This document shows positions 34,498-46,536 of a DNA stretch of 64,000 nt, piece by piece (position 1 is the stretch's first letter; each line of letters opens with the position of its first letter). The stretch comes from Brachypodium distachyon (taxonomy: Eukaryota > Streptophyta > Magnoliopsida > Poales > Poaceae). The stretch lies in assembly GCF_000005505.3 (NCBI RefSeq), contig NC_016132.3:25782501-25846500 (forward strand), in the 5' to 3' direction. Made by a program: the position numbers and the translations under genes. The notes beneath the pieces were generated by a model, which saw only the letters and a program-made list of their open reading frames with translations, was not told the DNA's origin and did no database searches.

Positions 34498-37403
34498 AGG
34501 GGCCGGGGGCGCCTGAGCGCTGTTACAGATAAATTATTCAGTTCAAGCACAAGTATATGCATGGAGGCTAGCTAGCTTAGCTGCAGCTTGACGTGAGATC
34601 ATGACGGAGATCTTAATTCTGTCTTGAATGTTACATCTTTTTTTCTTTCTTTTTGGCTGGAAGTCTTTAGACGATGTTAAACCGACGTGGACCAAGACGG
34701 AGATCTTAATATCTGTCTTAAATTAATGTCTGTATTACATTGCGATTCAGTGTTTTTCAGCATGCACTTGTATTTTCAATCTTCTTCTTCATTGAAATAA
34801 GTATATTACAAGAGAAATTTCTATACTAGCTCTAGAAGTTGATCTACATGCAGCTAGCCTAGACGGCTCATCTATAAACTCTATAAAGTTGAAGTCCACT
34901 AAGTGCAGTTAATTTAGCAAGCTGCACATGCAGTTTATCCACGTCAGCATTCATCTCTCAAACAGCCACGTCACTCTTTTTTCTACGGCACGTTTTTGCT
35001 CACACGCTCCCGTTCTCGCTACGTTTTTTCTTTCCGCTCGCACGCTCCCGTTCTCGCTACCCAGCCCACCGGTTCCTGGTCCAGTCTCTCAGCCAAGTCG
35101 CAGCCCACCGTCACCGAAACTGCTGCGCAGGAAAAAATCCCGATCCCCATACAAGGCGACCTGCTGCTTCGTTTGCCCCGTACGCATTGGCCGCTAGCCC
35201 AGGCATGCGACGCTCTGCCTACTGCCCCCCCCCCCCCCCCCCCGCCCCCCCCCCACTCCCAATGCAGCGACGCTTGACGCTTCCTTTCGCCATCAATGAG
35301 GCGCACGATAGAATACGAAGATCTACCGCAGATTTCGGTCAGTTTAAATTCTGTACATCCGTCCTTTAAATTTCCTACCGATGGTCTCCCTTCCATCATC
35401 CCCAAGCCTCAACACCATCAGAAGCCATTGATGCCACGCTCCTCCTGGATTTTGGGTGTTCATTTTCTTAAGCGGCCTTTTCTTAATCCATGATGCTACG
35501 AATCAAGTCAATCAACTGCTGGTGTATGCTAGGTATCCGTCCATCATCTGTCTGATTTGCTGTTTATTTTCGTAATTGATGATCTGAAATACGAATCAAG
35601 GTGTCCTTTAATTTTAGGGATTGCTTCATGTCGACTTGCAGCAGATATCACATATGGATAGTGCTTAGAGGCCAGCTTAATTTATGTTATATTTTCTCCA
35701 TTACAATATCTGAATCTTCGTTTACTGCATGTTGTTCTCGGTTCTTCTTAGCCCATATTCGATCCCCTTTCTTCTGAAGGCTGCCGCTCTTCCCTGACAG
35801 AGTTGGATGTGCTCACTAGGTAAGGCCGCAGACGGTGTCAACAGCAGTTTCGTCTCTTTGTTTTTTTATCAACTAATGTCATCTATCTATAGAGTATTTG
35901 CATGGTACATTTTTCATTTGAATGTGCTTCACTTTGGCAATTAGGAGAAACGACAGTCATTTTTCATTTGAATCTACCCAAGTGTTCGTCTATTGTGTAC
36001 AATTTTCTTACTAAAGATAGACGGGCAGCTAATCTCCGAAATGTGCGAGCCATCTGAAGAATGAAGAGATTTCAAAAGTCTACTCCTTTTTTATCTTAAT
36101 ATATTTTTATCTCGATGTTGCTTCATTTAGAATATATTTGTTGTTATTCAGATGGTTCATAGTTGCAATTTGGTTTTTCCATAGGTTCTGTATGTATGCA
36201 CCAAGTACATTATCAGCTTCAGATAATAAGTAGGTTGGGTGGAAGGACCAGCCAGAGCAGAGGCATGTTGGTCTGTTCATCGTCCTTCATACAAGCTGAG
36301 GCATTTTCCCTCTGTACAGATGATGCTGGTATAGTTAGTGCTTGATACTCAGGTATCGTTAGGTATTTTCATGTTTATGTAGGTCTGACTATGTAAACAC
36401 CACAACTTTACTATCTAAATCCTTTATTATTTTGTTCGTTTGTAAGTAACAGTTGTGCATTCCTCTTCCATTGATCTCTATATAGTTAAGGGAGCATGAT
36501 AAAAATGTTATCTTCACTTATTTGGTTTCCTTCAAGCCACCCAATTCTAACAAAAGATTTGAGGGCCATTATTCTGATGATACATTTTAATACTCATTTG
36601 AAAATCCTGCTAAAATAGACAAATATATTAAAGCAGTCTAGAACTTTCAAATACTCCATATGAAATATTCCTTGCAACACAAGTTTTTCTATTTCTAATT
36701 GTATTGCTATGAATTTCCGCAGCAACGCGTGGGGTATTATCTAGTTTGATATGATCATTGCAACCTGTAAAAGTTTCTTGCCAACAACCTAGAGTAGTAC
36801 ATTGGATCTCGCATAACATTCATAAATACTGATGCTGTGATTGGGAGAAAACTGAGAAGATAAACAAACTAAGCCGACTAATTCTTCTTCATTTCATTCT
36901 CCAACGTTGAATACTTTGTTCACAAACCGTGCATCTTTTTCTTTGAACACTGAAGCTGGCAGCAGATATTGGGCCAAATCGAAGCCCAACTAACCGAAGT
37001 TCGTTCCGCGCCGCTCATGGGCCGCTTGATCCATAACCCAGCCTATTGACCCAACTGCGCGGTCCAATGATTCTTAAAAAAAGACAAAAAAACTGCGCTG
37101 TCCACCTACCCAATCGTCCAATTCTCAAAACAAAAAAAAAAACTACCTAATCGTCCGATCCCAAATCCAACGCAGGGAGATAGATTCACTGACGTGCAGC
37201 GAGCCGCAATGGGCTGACCGAGCTATCACCGACCTGGACGACCGTTCGATCCTCATCCAACGTGTGAAAATAGTTCCTCTGACGTGAAGGAGCGGCGTCG
37301 AGCACCCTGTCTGAAAAAAAGAAAAAGAAAACAGAAATTGAAGAGTCGCCGAAAAAATAGACGGGGGAAGTTTTCCGCCGCGGAGAGCCGAGCGACGAGC
37401 GTG
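34498..37403. other. Intergenic between CYSTM copy 1 and SEC11
   Basis: Mostly AT-rich with no recognisable coding sequence. A poly-C tract (about 35225-35254, one G interruption) lies in a short GC-rich block. The last ~450 bp before SEC11 contain GGGCC-type motifs (about 36970-37060), common in promoters of growth-related plant genes. Confidence 0.45.
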
Positions 37404-40400
37404 ATGGGGTTCATCGGCGACCAGGTGGAGTCGATCCGCTCGATGCAGGTCCGCCATGTGCTCTCGCAGATCATCAGCCTCGGTGACGCCCGCTCTCCCA
37501 TCTCTTCGTCATCTGCCCCAATTTTATTTCTTTCAATTACTTTTCGGATGTATTTTGCGCTCAAATCGGTTAGATCCAGGGTTGAGTTCACCGCGAGGAA
37601 CAGTTAGTTTATCGAAGTGCAAGGGTGGTGGTTCATTTTAGTGGTTTTGGGGTTTTCGCTTGCCAGATTGAGGCAGGGAGGATCTGAATTTTTTTTTCCT
37701 TGCCGAGTGTTGAGTGCGAATTCTAACCCTAGTGCTATTGCTACTCCTTGCTGCCAAGGATTAGATTATGAAGTCATTTTAATACCATAATTATCAAGCC
37801 TACCTAGCAATGGTACCACACTACTGTAAATACACACAACATTACATTTAAAAGTACCCTGGCTTCCAAAAAGAAAAGAAAAACTACAAATTTCGGCGTA
37901 GTCTCATCCGCTTTTGGGGACATCTATGACAGACATTTAATAGTACGGAATTTATAAGGAAGATTGATGATTGTTGGTGATTGCATGCTTGCTTGATGTT
38001 GCCGTGATTGGTCTTATAGTCATGCTTGTGAATTTCGTATCTCACATTACATTATGATATATACTACTCCCTCCGTTCCATAAAGATTGGCATGAATTTG
38101 AACTAGAGTAGTTTAAATCCGTGCCAATCTTTATGGAACGGAGGGAGTATAATAAATGTCTGCAGTGGATGTCCCCCGAAACAAATGAGACTATGCCAGA
38201 ATTTTTAGTTTCTCCCAAGACTTTGTGTTCTTGTTTTAAGAAAAAACTTTGTGTAATTAGAGTAGTGTGGTAGCATTTCTAGGTGGGATTGATACCTGTG
38301 ATTTTACAGTCATAATATTTTGAAAAGAGGGAGTTCATTATGTTTGGGTGCTGCTCTTGTATATGTTGATTGCAACACTGATCTCATAGTAGTGTTGACA
38401 ATGTCCGCCATGCCAGGTATGATTGTTACGTCGGCATTGATCATATGGAAAGGATTGATGGTCGCAACAGGGAGCGAGTCCCCAGTGGTGGTGGTTCTTT
38501 CTGGTAGCATGGAGCCTGGATTTAAAAGGGTTTGTTTCCTACTTACACAATATGAGAATCACCTTAATCACTGTATGCTTATCTGATTATTAAACACTTG
38601 AGGGCTATTTATGGTACCCTCTAATCCTCTTGAATAGACAGCGAATTTGACCTAAAATCCTTTAAACTGAAGGGATTGAGTCGGATTACAGGGTGTGCAA
38701 ACATATCCTCAAGTGGGCATATTTGGTTAATCTGCAGTTAATATTTCACCAATCTGAATTTCTGAAGTTTCCATTCTCATTTTCATAATAATAAGAATAT
38801 ATTTGGCTTCCTTTGGTTTGTGCATGGTCTAGGAATATCTTGTTGCCTTTAAGATATTGGCATCATTCTTCTGAAATTTTCCTTTTGATGTTACTGTTAT
38901 GATATTGGTGCATAGTGCATACATACTTAGTTTTTAATCCAGTTTCTTGTTTTGGATCCTGTAAGCTATAATGTTCCATCATCATTTGCACTGGTGTCCC
39001 TGTATGATTAATGATATTGTTTTACAGGGTGATATCCTGTTTTTGCGCATGAGCAAAGAACCTATCCGCACTGGAGAAATAGTTGTTTTTAATATTGATG
39101 TAAGTCCTACTGAATCATTGTGCTTAGCCATAAATTAGTAGCTGGATCATGAATTCCTGAGTTTGTCCTATATTTCGTTGTGTTGGGTGCTTCTACTTGA
39201 TTCTCAAGACACTTAATTTACATTGGAAATTTATTTATGTAGGGCCGTGAAATTCCAATTGTTCACCGTGTGATAAAGGTAATAAATTTTGAATTCATCA
39301 CATGCCATTGATCGCAGTATTTATATTAGATGTGCAAGTGGTTTTCCTTTCTTGGTTTGAGTTTAGTTTTTTTTTCTCTGTATAGGTTCACGAGCGCCAG
39401 GAAAGTGCAGAAGTTGATATCCTGACGAAAGGTAACTGCCATTTTCTGTTTGAGCACCATAACTTTTCCTTTGGCTTTGTTTGGATGTAGACATTGGGAT
39501 GATTGGCATTGAATTGGTTTCAATGCCAATATCATGGGACATTGATATTGAGGTTGAATGTCAATATTTTTGCTTGGATGTTTAGATATTCGGAACCCAC
39601 ACTTGATATTGAGGTTAAATGCCAAATCCTGTTTGGATGGTCAAAGCGATGAATTGGAATTATACAATGATTATAATGTTAAGTACATTGACAAATGTTT
39701 ATTTTTGTGCACTGTTCTCTACATATGCCAATCCAACATTGTTATCCTAGTTTATGCATGCAAGGAACTGTAGATCGGGGTGGGGCTTGCTGGTAGTCTT
39801 GCTATCACAGGAGTGAGGTCGGGGTGGAGGTTGCCTATGTGTGCTGCACAGAGGACGAGTGAGGTCAGGCTTCAGTTGATAAGGGTAGAGAGAAGGGCAT
39901 CGGGGATGGAGGAGGAGCCCACCTGCGCCGGACAGAGGAGAAGGGCGCTGCCAGGTCGCGTGCATCAGCCACCGGGTCGCATCTTCCATCTGCAGTTGAG
40001 AAGAGAGGGGTTCGAGGGGAGAGCACCAGGACAGGAGAAGATGCCAGGAGGAAGGGCGGCGGGCCAGATTTGACTACCGGCGCCGGAGGAGGGTTACCTG
40101 AGTCTGTGCCGCTGCCGCCAGAGAGCCCACGATAGACTGTCAGGTCGGGAAGAGCAAAGCCCTCTGTGACTTATTCGGTGAGGAGGGGGGGGGGGGGGGT
40201 GGAAAGGAGAAACGAAAATTGCTTCGCCTGGGGCTCGAGTGCGGTCGGTCGATGGAACACCAATCCCGAATACTTGGCGATGTCGAGCTATTTTGCTCGA
40301 CATTGGGCCCAAGCCAAATTTGCTTGTTGGACCAGTACTCAATATTGAGCCCGAATATCCTATTTGAATGTCTAGACCACCCAAAGACCTTGAATATTGG

Positions 40401-41041
40401 CATTAGGGACTTTCTCAATGCCAATGTCTAATACCAAGGCCTAATGTCTACATCCAAACAAGGTGTCAATGTTTTTAGCGCTGACTGACCAAGCAGTTTG
40501 TGCAGATACTGGCAGTCACAGTCAACAGCTAGCAATGTATAGTTTACAGCAGGTGTCACCGCATTGTTGTATCTTAACTGGTGAACTCCCTTTCAGGTGA
40601 CAACAATTTTGGGGATGACCGACTTTTGTATGCACAAGGACAGCTTTGGCTTCATCAACATCACATTATGGGACGGGCTGTAGGGTGAGTATCCATCACA
40701 CTGACAGCACCATCTACCCAAATACCTGGTGAAAAATAATTATGCTGTCGTTATGTTCTTGTTTCAGCTATCTTCCCTATGTCGGGTGGGTTACAATTGT
40801 CATGACTGAGAAGCCGATTATCAAGGTACATTTATTCTCTTTAAGTATATGATGGACCATAAGAAGCAACTTTTATGTAAGATGACGTTCTGGTTAGTTA
40901 CAGTTTTGAAACTGAAAGGTACTATTGTACCTGAGTAGGATATTCCTTAAAATTTGATGTGTCGCTGATATCTGATATCTCTTGCTGCAGTACCTTCTGA
41001 TTGGCGCACTGGGCCTGCTGGTCATAACATCGAAAGAGTAA
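37404..41041 (+). CDS. SEC11: Signal peptidase complex catalytic subunit SEC11
   Basis: ER membrane serine protease that removes signal peptides from secreted and membrane proteins. Eight exons join in frame: 37404-37482, 38417-38529, 39028-39099, 39243-39278, 39386-39431, 40597-40684, 40768-40825 and 40991-41041. They encode 180 residues, the usual SEC11 length. An N-terminal anchor spans about residues 20-43. The catalytic Ser57 is in [12 protein letters not shown], His96 in IPIVHRVI, and the third catalytic group is in [10 protein letters not shown] (Asp117-123), so the Ser-His-Asp set of the ER-type enzyme is complete. A second hydrophobic segment is at the C-terminus ([16 protein letters not shown]). 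Intron 1 carries a Stowaway and intron 5 a 1-kb TIR element, yet all splice sites are canonical. No damage is visible. Confidence 0.95.
38067..38147. mobile_element. Stowaway MITE in SEC11 intron 1
   Basis: 81 bp, CTCCCTCCGTTCCATAAAGA to TCTTTATGGAACGGAGGGAG. The outer 20 bp are perfect complements, and the element is flanked by TA on both sides (38065-38066 and 38148-38149). The near-perfect foldback suggests a young insertion. Confidence 0.93.
39475..40463. mobile_element. 1-kb non-autonomous TIR element in SEC11 intron 5
   Basis: Ends CTTTGTTTGGATGTAGACAT and CCTTGTTTGGATGTAGACAT (complement of the right end). Subterminal TTGGCATTGA / TCAATGCCAA motifs recur near both ends, and GATATTGAGGTT occurs twice at the left. 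The GC-rich core has no transposase frame. No target duplication was found. A hAT- or Mutator-type derivative is possible. Confidence 0.8.
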
Positions 41042-42245
41042 AGATGTCAACCTTGCCACTCGGGTTGTTGTAGTGCAAATGTAGAAGACAGAAGATGTCC
41101 CGTCACACCATGCATCCAACCAAAGATATGTGTAATCTACTCAATCAGTTAATTGCATTAGACACTACAGTTAGCCTTTTCAGAAATGATTTTTGTAACA
41201 CTGAAAGCCGAGAACTAACCTTATGTTGGTTGGATGCACCTATGGAAGAGTTAGCTAAAATTGTCGTTCAAGACAAACTAGAACTGTACTGAATTTCCGC
41301 ACTGTGTCGCCTCATTAGCTGACCCTGAGATCTTATCCAGTACATGGGGACTTGCGGCCAGATAAATTAAAAACAAATTGAGGACCTGGATACAATTTGG
41401 ACTCATGATTAGCTCAACTTGAATTTTTAGCGGAATTGGCCATCGATTCCAACTATATTCAGATCATAGCATGAGTAATTAAAAAAAAATACTGTGCCGA
41501 TAGTGATTATGAGTACAACTTGGGTTCATAGCGAATTAATAGGGCGATTTGGTTTTATCGCAGAATTGATCATTGATTCCAAGTTTCCAACTGCAGATTC
41601 AGAACACAACAGGAGAGAAAAATAAAATAACAATGCTGATAGTGATGATGAGTGCAGTTTCGCTTTATAGCGGAATTTATCGTTTTTTCTTCTTTTTTTT
41701 TGAGTAGTGCTTTAAATTTTTGTGTCAAAATTATATGCTCTGTCTGTATCATTCTATCTTCTGCAAAAAAATTATGACTTGTAAAGAGGGGTTGAATCAC
41801 AAGACCTCCGTGAACCAGACATGTTCTGGAGCTGCCCCGTCGAAGATACCCGAGCCCCCTGATATGTTTTCCAAAGCTCCGTTCATCGATCTCAAAGGAA
41901 GGTGCAATATTGCCATATTGGCACGCTATGGACGCTACTGTCGGCAAGCCTCTCGCAATCGTTGCAACCTTTTCGCCATCGAACGAAAATGACATTGCGA
42001 GCATGGTATGAGACGCCGTGCGTGTTTCTCTTTTGTGAAAAAGATAAGACGTGCTGAACACCAGGCAGACGCTGAAGAGCGTGTAGTAGAGGTAAAGTCT
42101 AGGAACCCGATGCCTCCGTCGTCCGTAGGTCCGTATTCTGTCCATTCGAGGCACGTGGTTCACCATTGTCGTTCCTACGTCACGCTGTGGCGGCATCCCA
42201 AAGTCCAAAACAAAACTGTGTCTTTTTTCCAATGGTATTATTTTT
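41042..42245. other. SEC11 3' flank and intergenic
   Basis: Two short related segments (TTATCGCAGAATTGATCATTG near 41556 and CATAGCGGAATTTATCG near 41668) hint at an old tandem duplication. Otherwise no gene or element was recognised. Confidence 0.4.
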
Positions 42246-42503
42246 AGAAACACAGTACAAACGCAGACGTTCACACACGCGCATACACTACCCCTATGAG
42301 CACCTCCGAGAAACGGCAGTTCTTGAGAGATTGACGAAGTCATCGCAGGCGCTTCGTTGTTGACGGGTACATCACCTACCGCCGAAAGAATAGCGCCGGT
42401 TAAATACTGAAATAAATTCAGGTAGATGTGAGCACCCAATGTCAAGTTTAGGACTTGAACCTGGATGGGCTGGTTCCACCACAGAAAACCACACCACCTT
42501 TGT
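42246..42503 (-). mobile_element. Au SINE-like retroposon
   Basis: On the minus strand it runs from about 42503 to 42246. It contains a Pol III box-B motif (GGTTCAAGTCC), CCAGCCCATCCAG just before it, and the conserved tail CGGAGGTGCTCATAGGGGTA, as in the Au SINE family of grasses. It is tRNA-derived and non-coding, mobilised by LINE machinery. About 260 bp is near full length. Confidence 0.85.
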
Positions 42504-43458
42504 TAGACTTAGTTCACTTCAAATGCTATTTTGACCCCCTGTCGCCTTGTTAATAAATTGCGAAAGTATGAAATAACCTAAACAACAACTTTAGGGTTAC
42601 GTGGAGGGAGTATTTACAATGAGCATTTGCTTATGTTGAAGGAACATGACTTGGTTAAAAAAACAGAGAGGATAACATAGTTTTCTTGTCCTGTTTTCTC
42701 GTCCTTTGCTCCTTCCTCCTGCTGTTTATGTTTATGGCTATATAAATAGCCCTGTTCTCCTTTCTTGAGAAATAAAAAGCAGCGCTGCATTTTCGTAAAT
42801 AAAAAAAAACATACTCGTAGTTCTTGTGCACGGCAGCAAAAGAAGAAGGAAAAAAAATACTTGGTTGATGATGATCTGTCCAGACTGGCGTTAGCAACCA
42901 ATTCTTCACAGCATGTCAATCAAGCACTACTGCAACGAGCTGTCTAAAAAAAGCACTACTGCAACGTTCCAGAAACCAAGTGTTGCAGCTAGATCTATCG
43001 AATGGGGGAGAACATTTTCGACGGTCCTACAGCAAATAGCTTTGATTAATTGATACTCCGATACATTAGTTCAAGTGATTAAAACCAGAAGAAACTACTA
43101 CAGTACAGTATATGATTCGCTTACGAATGCATGCACCGATCTAGGTTTGCCGGCTTTTTCAGGCGGTAATTAAATTAATCTAAGTCGTAAAACCAGTAGT
43201 AGTATCATAATCAGATCGCCTGATGCCGTGATCACTTGCTAGCTTTAACTGTCGACGGTAATTGGCGCTCGTGCCGACAAATGGTCTCTCTTCTCTCATT
43301 GTCAAAGCAGGCCCGCTGATTTTTGTCCAGAGTGTTCCACGAACAGCAAAGACAGATTCGATCTGCTTGTCAATGGACCATCAAGCATCTCAAATTCCAC
43401 AAAAAATAATCCTAAACGAATATCTTTTGCATACGGCGGTGCATACACGGCCCGTGGC
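42504..43458. other. Intergenic upstream of CYSTM copy 2
   Basis: AT-rich. GCACTACTGCAACG occurs twice within 30 bp (about 42925 and 42952), a small duplication. It is not a CACTA end, because no subterminal repeats follow. Confidence 0.4.
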
Positions 43459-43466
43459 TATATAAA
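43459..43466 (+). promoter_or_regulatory. TATA box of second CYSTM gene
   Basis: TATATAAA is 108 bp upstream of the ATG at 43574, leaving a leader of roughly 80 bp. Confidence 0.7.
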
Positions 43467-43573
43467 CCCATATTCTCTTTGCATAATTAACCAGATCACT
43501 AACGCCAGCGCGCGAGTACTCGAGGAAGCTAGGCCTTAAACTGAAAATCGGGTTGGTATACATACAGGCAAGA

Positions 43574-44005
43574 ATGGAGGGCAACCGCAAGGAGCACCTG
43601 CAGCCACCACCGGGTAATATAATTAGCGTCTGATTTCTTAATTGCTACAGTACGTACTGTTTTGTTAAACTAATTTGCTAACCTGATTATATTTCGTCAG
43701 GCTACCCGACGGAGGATTCGGTGGCAGGAGCAGGAGGCGACGGCTCGCCTCGCGGGGGACGAACAAGGCAACGCGGCCGGAAGACTAGTTTTCTCGATGC
43801 ATGGTGAGCAGAGCACGCACACAGTCTCATTGTTTTGTTTCCACTGTTTATATTTACTTTACAGAGTAGTATATACTTTTCAGCTGACTAATTAACTAGC
43901 TAGTCCCGCCCTTATAAAGCCTGCCATAATTCTGTGTGTAATTGTCTGCATTTCAGTGTTGCCGCACTATGCTGCTGTTGGCTGTGCGACCTGTGCTGCG
44001 CCTAG
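43574..44005 (+). CDS. Small cysteine-rich membrane protein (CYSTM family), copy 2
   Basis: Three exons, 43574-43613, 43701-43803 and 43957-44005, give 63 residues. The layout matches copy 1 at 34058: a PPPGYP motif at the exon 1-2 junction, a basic Gly/Arg-rich middle (RGGRTRQRGRKTSF), and the membrane module LDACVAALCCCWLCDLCCA. AALCCCWLC is identical in both copies. The middle lacks the Cys cluster of copy 1. Intron phases are the same, so the two arose by duplication and SEC11 lies between them. It is probably a membrane-associated stress protein. Function is inferred from family only. Confidence 0.88.
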
Positions 44006-45397
44006 CTCGATGAGAACATGTACCTGCGTTTACGAGAGAAGTTCTTAGCAGCTGTTATTATGTCCAGATGATGACGTGCGCCGTCCACAAGTTACGAGGA
44101 TCAATTATGACACTCTTTGGTCTTGATGTATAGCTAGTGTCGTTGGTTTCTACGTACCTGGGTTGTGTGTATATGTATGCATGTGTCATAAACATGTGTT
44201 GCGAGTTACTGTGTATTGGGTCCTGACTGAACTATCATTTTTTTGGGTTTTTTTATCTGTAGCCATAGCTAGCTGGTAATGTAATTAGTTTGTTTGTTCA
44301 TGAAACCGATTTTCGTCACTTCATCTCTGCTCCGTGATTCAATGTCCTGAATTTGATGATGACTTTCTCATGTTAGTTATTGTCGTTCTGCCGTTGTTTA
44401 ACCTTGTACCACTAGCAGGACTCAGAAAATGTTGAAGACATTTTACTAGTCAAGTGGAATTCTTTGATATATGTTATCTTGCCTAATTCATAGCTAGCAA
44501 ATCAACGTACAAGTAAAAGGATGACAATTCAACCTGACTAGACCACGCCTACATATCGATCAAACTGAGAAATTAACTATTTCTCGGTCGTTGGAGTTTC
44601 CCGCTGAAACTTGTTCGTAGAGAACATCACAATAGAGGTCCATAAATTTGATAAATCGAACAATTTATTCCATAAACATGTAATTCTGCATCCGACCTTA
44701 CAAACTTCGCAAGCACGAGTACTTTCAGTCTAAATCATGGTTCAGAGCTCTAATGCTCCACATGGCCACTGACGTGCCCATTAGAATAGTTTTGTTATGG
44801 CATTCAGCAAACATGGTGTGCAAGGTTTTTTCAAACACCCCCCCCCCCCACACCCCCACGCTGGCCATGGTGCCGCTGTCGTTCGGGCTCAATCTAGTTG
44901 TCCTTCACGACAGCCATGAAGGATGCGACACCGCTATCGTCAGGCCATGCATCCAGCTTCTTTGTTGACCACCCCCCACACCCGCAACCATGGGCGATCT
45001 TCTTCTCTGAGCCCCCGTCCTTCGACTCACCGCCACCAATGACGAAGTGGGACCACCCAATGATCGGTATGGTGATGTTGCCAAACTTGAATCTTTTTTT
45101 CGAAAAGGAGGTTGATGAGTGGAACGGCTTGTAGAAAGAAGATCTAGATGGCTTGTAGAAAATTCCCTACCACCAAGTTTTTTTTAAGGGAGGTTGAAAC
45201 CCTAGCCTATGCATCAAAGCCACGGTGCAGGTTCCTCTATGGGCTGACTGTTTCAATTCTTGGGCTTCTACTGTTGTGTATCTTTTGTCTGCTAACCTAT
45301 TTTGGCCCGATCAAATAGTGGCAGATCCAAAACTTTCCAGCTGAGAGTCAATAGTGTCATACGACTATGGCGTGTATCTTCTCTTCAGATAGTATAT
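44006..45397. other. Intergenic after CYSTM copy 2
   Basis: AT-rich 3' region with a short poly-C run at about 44837-44850. Nothing else recognised. Confidence 0.4.
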
Positions 45398-46536
45398 AGT
45401 AAATTACAGAAAACCACCACATTAGGGGTTAGGATTTCACTTCGGTACTAGTCTACATTTTATTTACTAAAAACCACTGGATTAGACTAAGCGTACGGTT
45501 GCTAGCGAATAAGCGCGAAACTGACAGGAAGTGCCCACCGGCCAGGCCAGCGTGGTTTGCCACCGTGGCAATCCTCAACTGAACCACACTCCATCTCTCC
45601 TTTCTCCCTCTGTTCAGCTCGTGCCCCGAACCGCCCGCGTCTTCCTTGTCTCCGGCAAAACGCCGCCGACCTCGGATCTGCTCACCCACTGCCTCCCAGA
45701 TCCCTTCGTCTGCACCTTGAGCACCCCCGTGCGGCCGCTGGTGCCCTCGCTCTCGCCCCCGGCCGTCCCGAGCGCCCCAGCCATGGTGCTCCTCCCCCGC
45801 TGCCTCATCTCCTCGTCGCGGGCCGCCTCCGGCTACCCCCTTTCCTACCAGTCGCCTCCATTGGCCTCGCCGTGCCTACATGCACGCGTGGGGCATCTCC
45901 GCCCGTCGAGCCGCGCCCCGGAGCGCCTCCATTGGTTTCGCCGTGTCTGCGGCACTACTACAGAAAGGCTTATCAGTAACGGTCGGAAAAACAACATCAG
46001 CAACGGTCGGAGGCGCCGTTACTAATTTCCTGCCAGTAATGATGGGTATCATCAGTAATGGTCGCCCCAACCGTTACTGATGTACCATCATCAGTAACGG
46101 TCGCTTTGCCACATCAGTGTCGGGCGAGCGACCGGCACTGATACATTTTCAGTAATTAAAAAATAATTTGAACCACAGAAAATATACAGAAAAATGTATA
46201 TTTGGAATACACAGCACAGCACAGAAAAATACACAGCCACATCATTTAAAACATACAAATGTATATAAAGCCGCATCATTTAAAGCATCTCACTTCACGA
46301 CATTGATTACAAAGTGTCAAAATTTCATAGCAGAATCAAGTTTGAAGCTATTGTTGTGGGTGAATCCTAGTCACCACTTGTTCCACGCGTTCGTAGAAGT
46401 CCCCACTAGGCTTGATGACCTCATTGTTGATTAGATGGGCGAACTCCCTTTGAATGTTATACACGACCCATTTAGGTCGGTGTGCCATTGTCATTCGGGG
46501 CCGCCAGTACTCTTCCACAACCTCGATTGACCCCTT

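Noticed and set aside
42430..42500. tRNA-like box-B sequence
   Set aside because: It is the 5' part of an Au SINE, and no cloverleaf or CCA-end context is present.
42920..42966. CACTACTGCAACG motifs as CACTA ends
   Set aside because: Two copies in the same orientation only 27 bp apart, without subterminal arrays or a partner.
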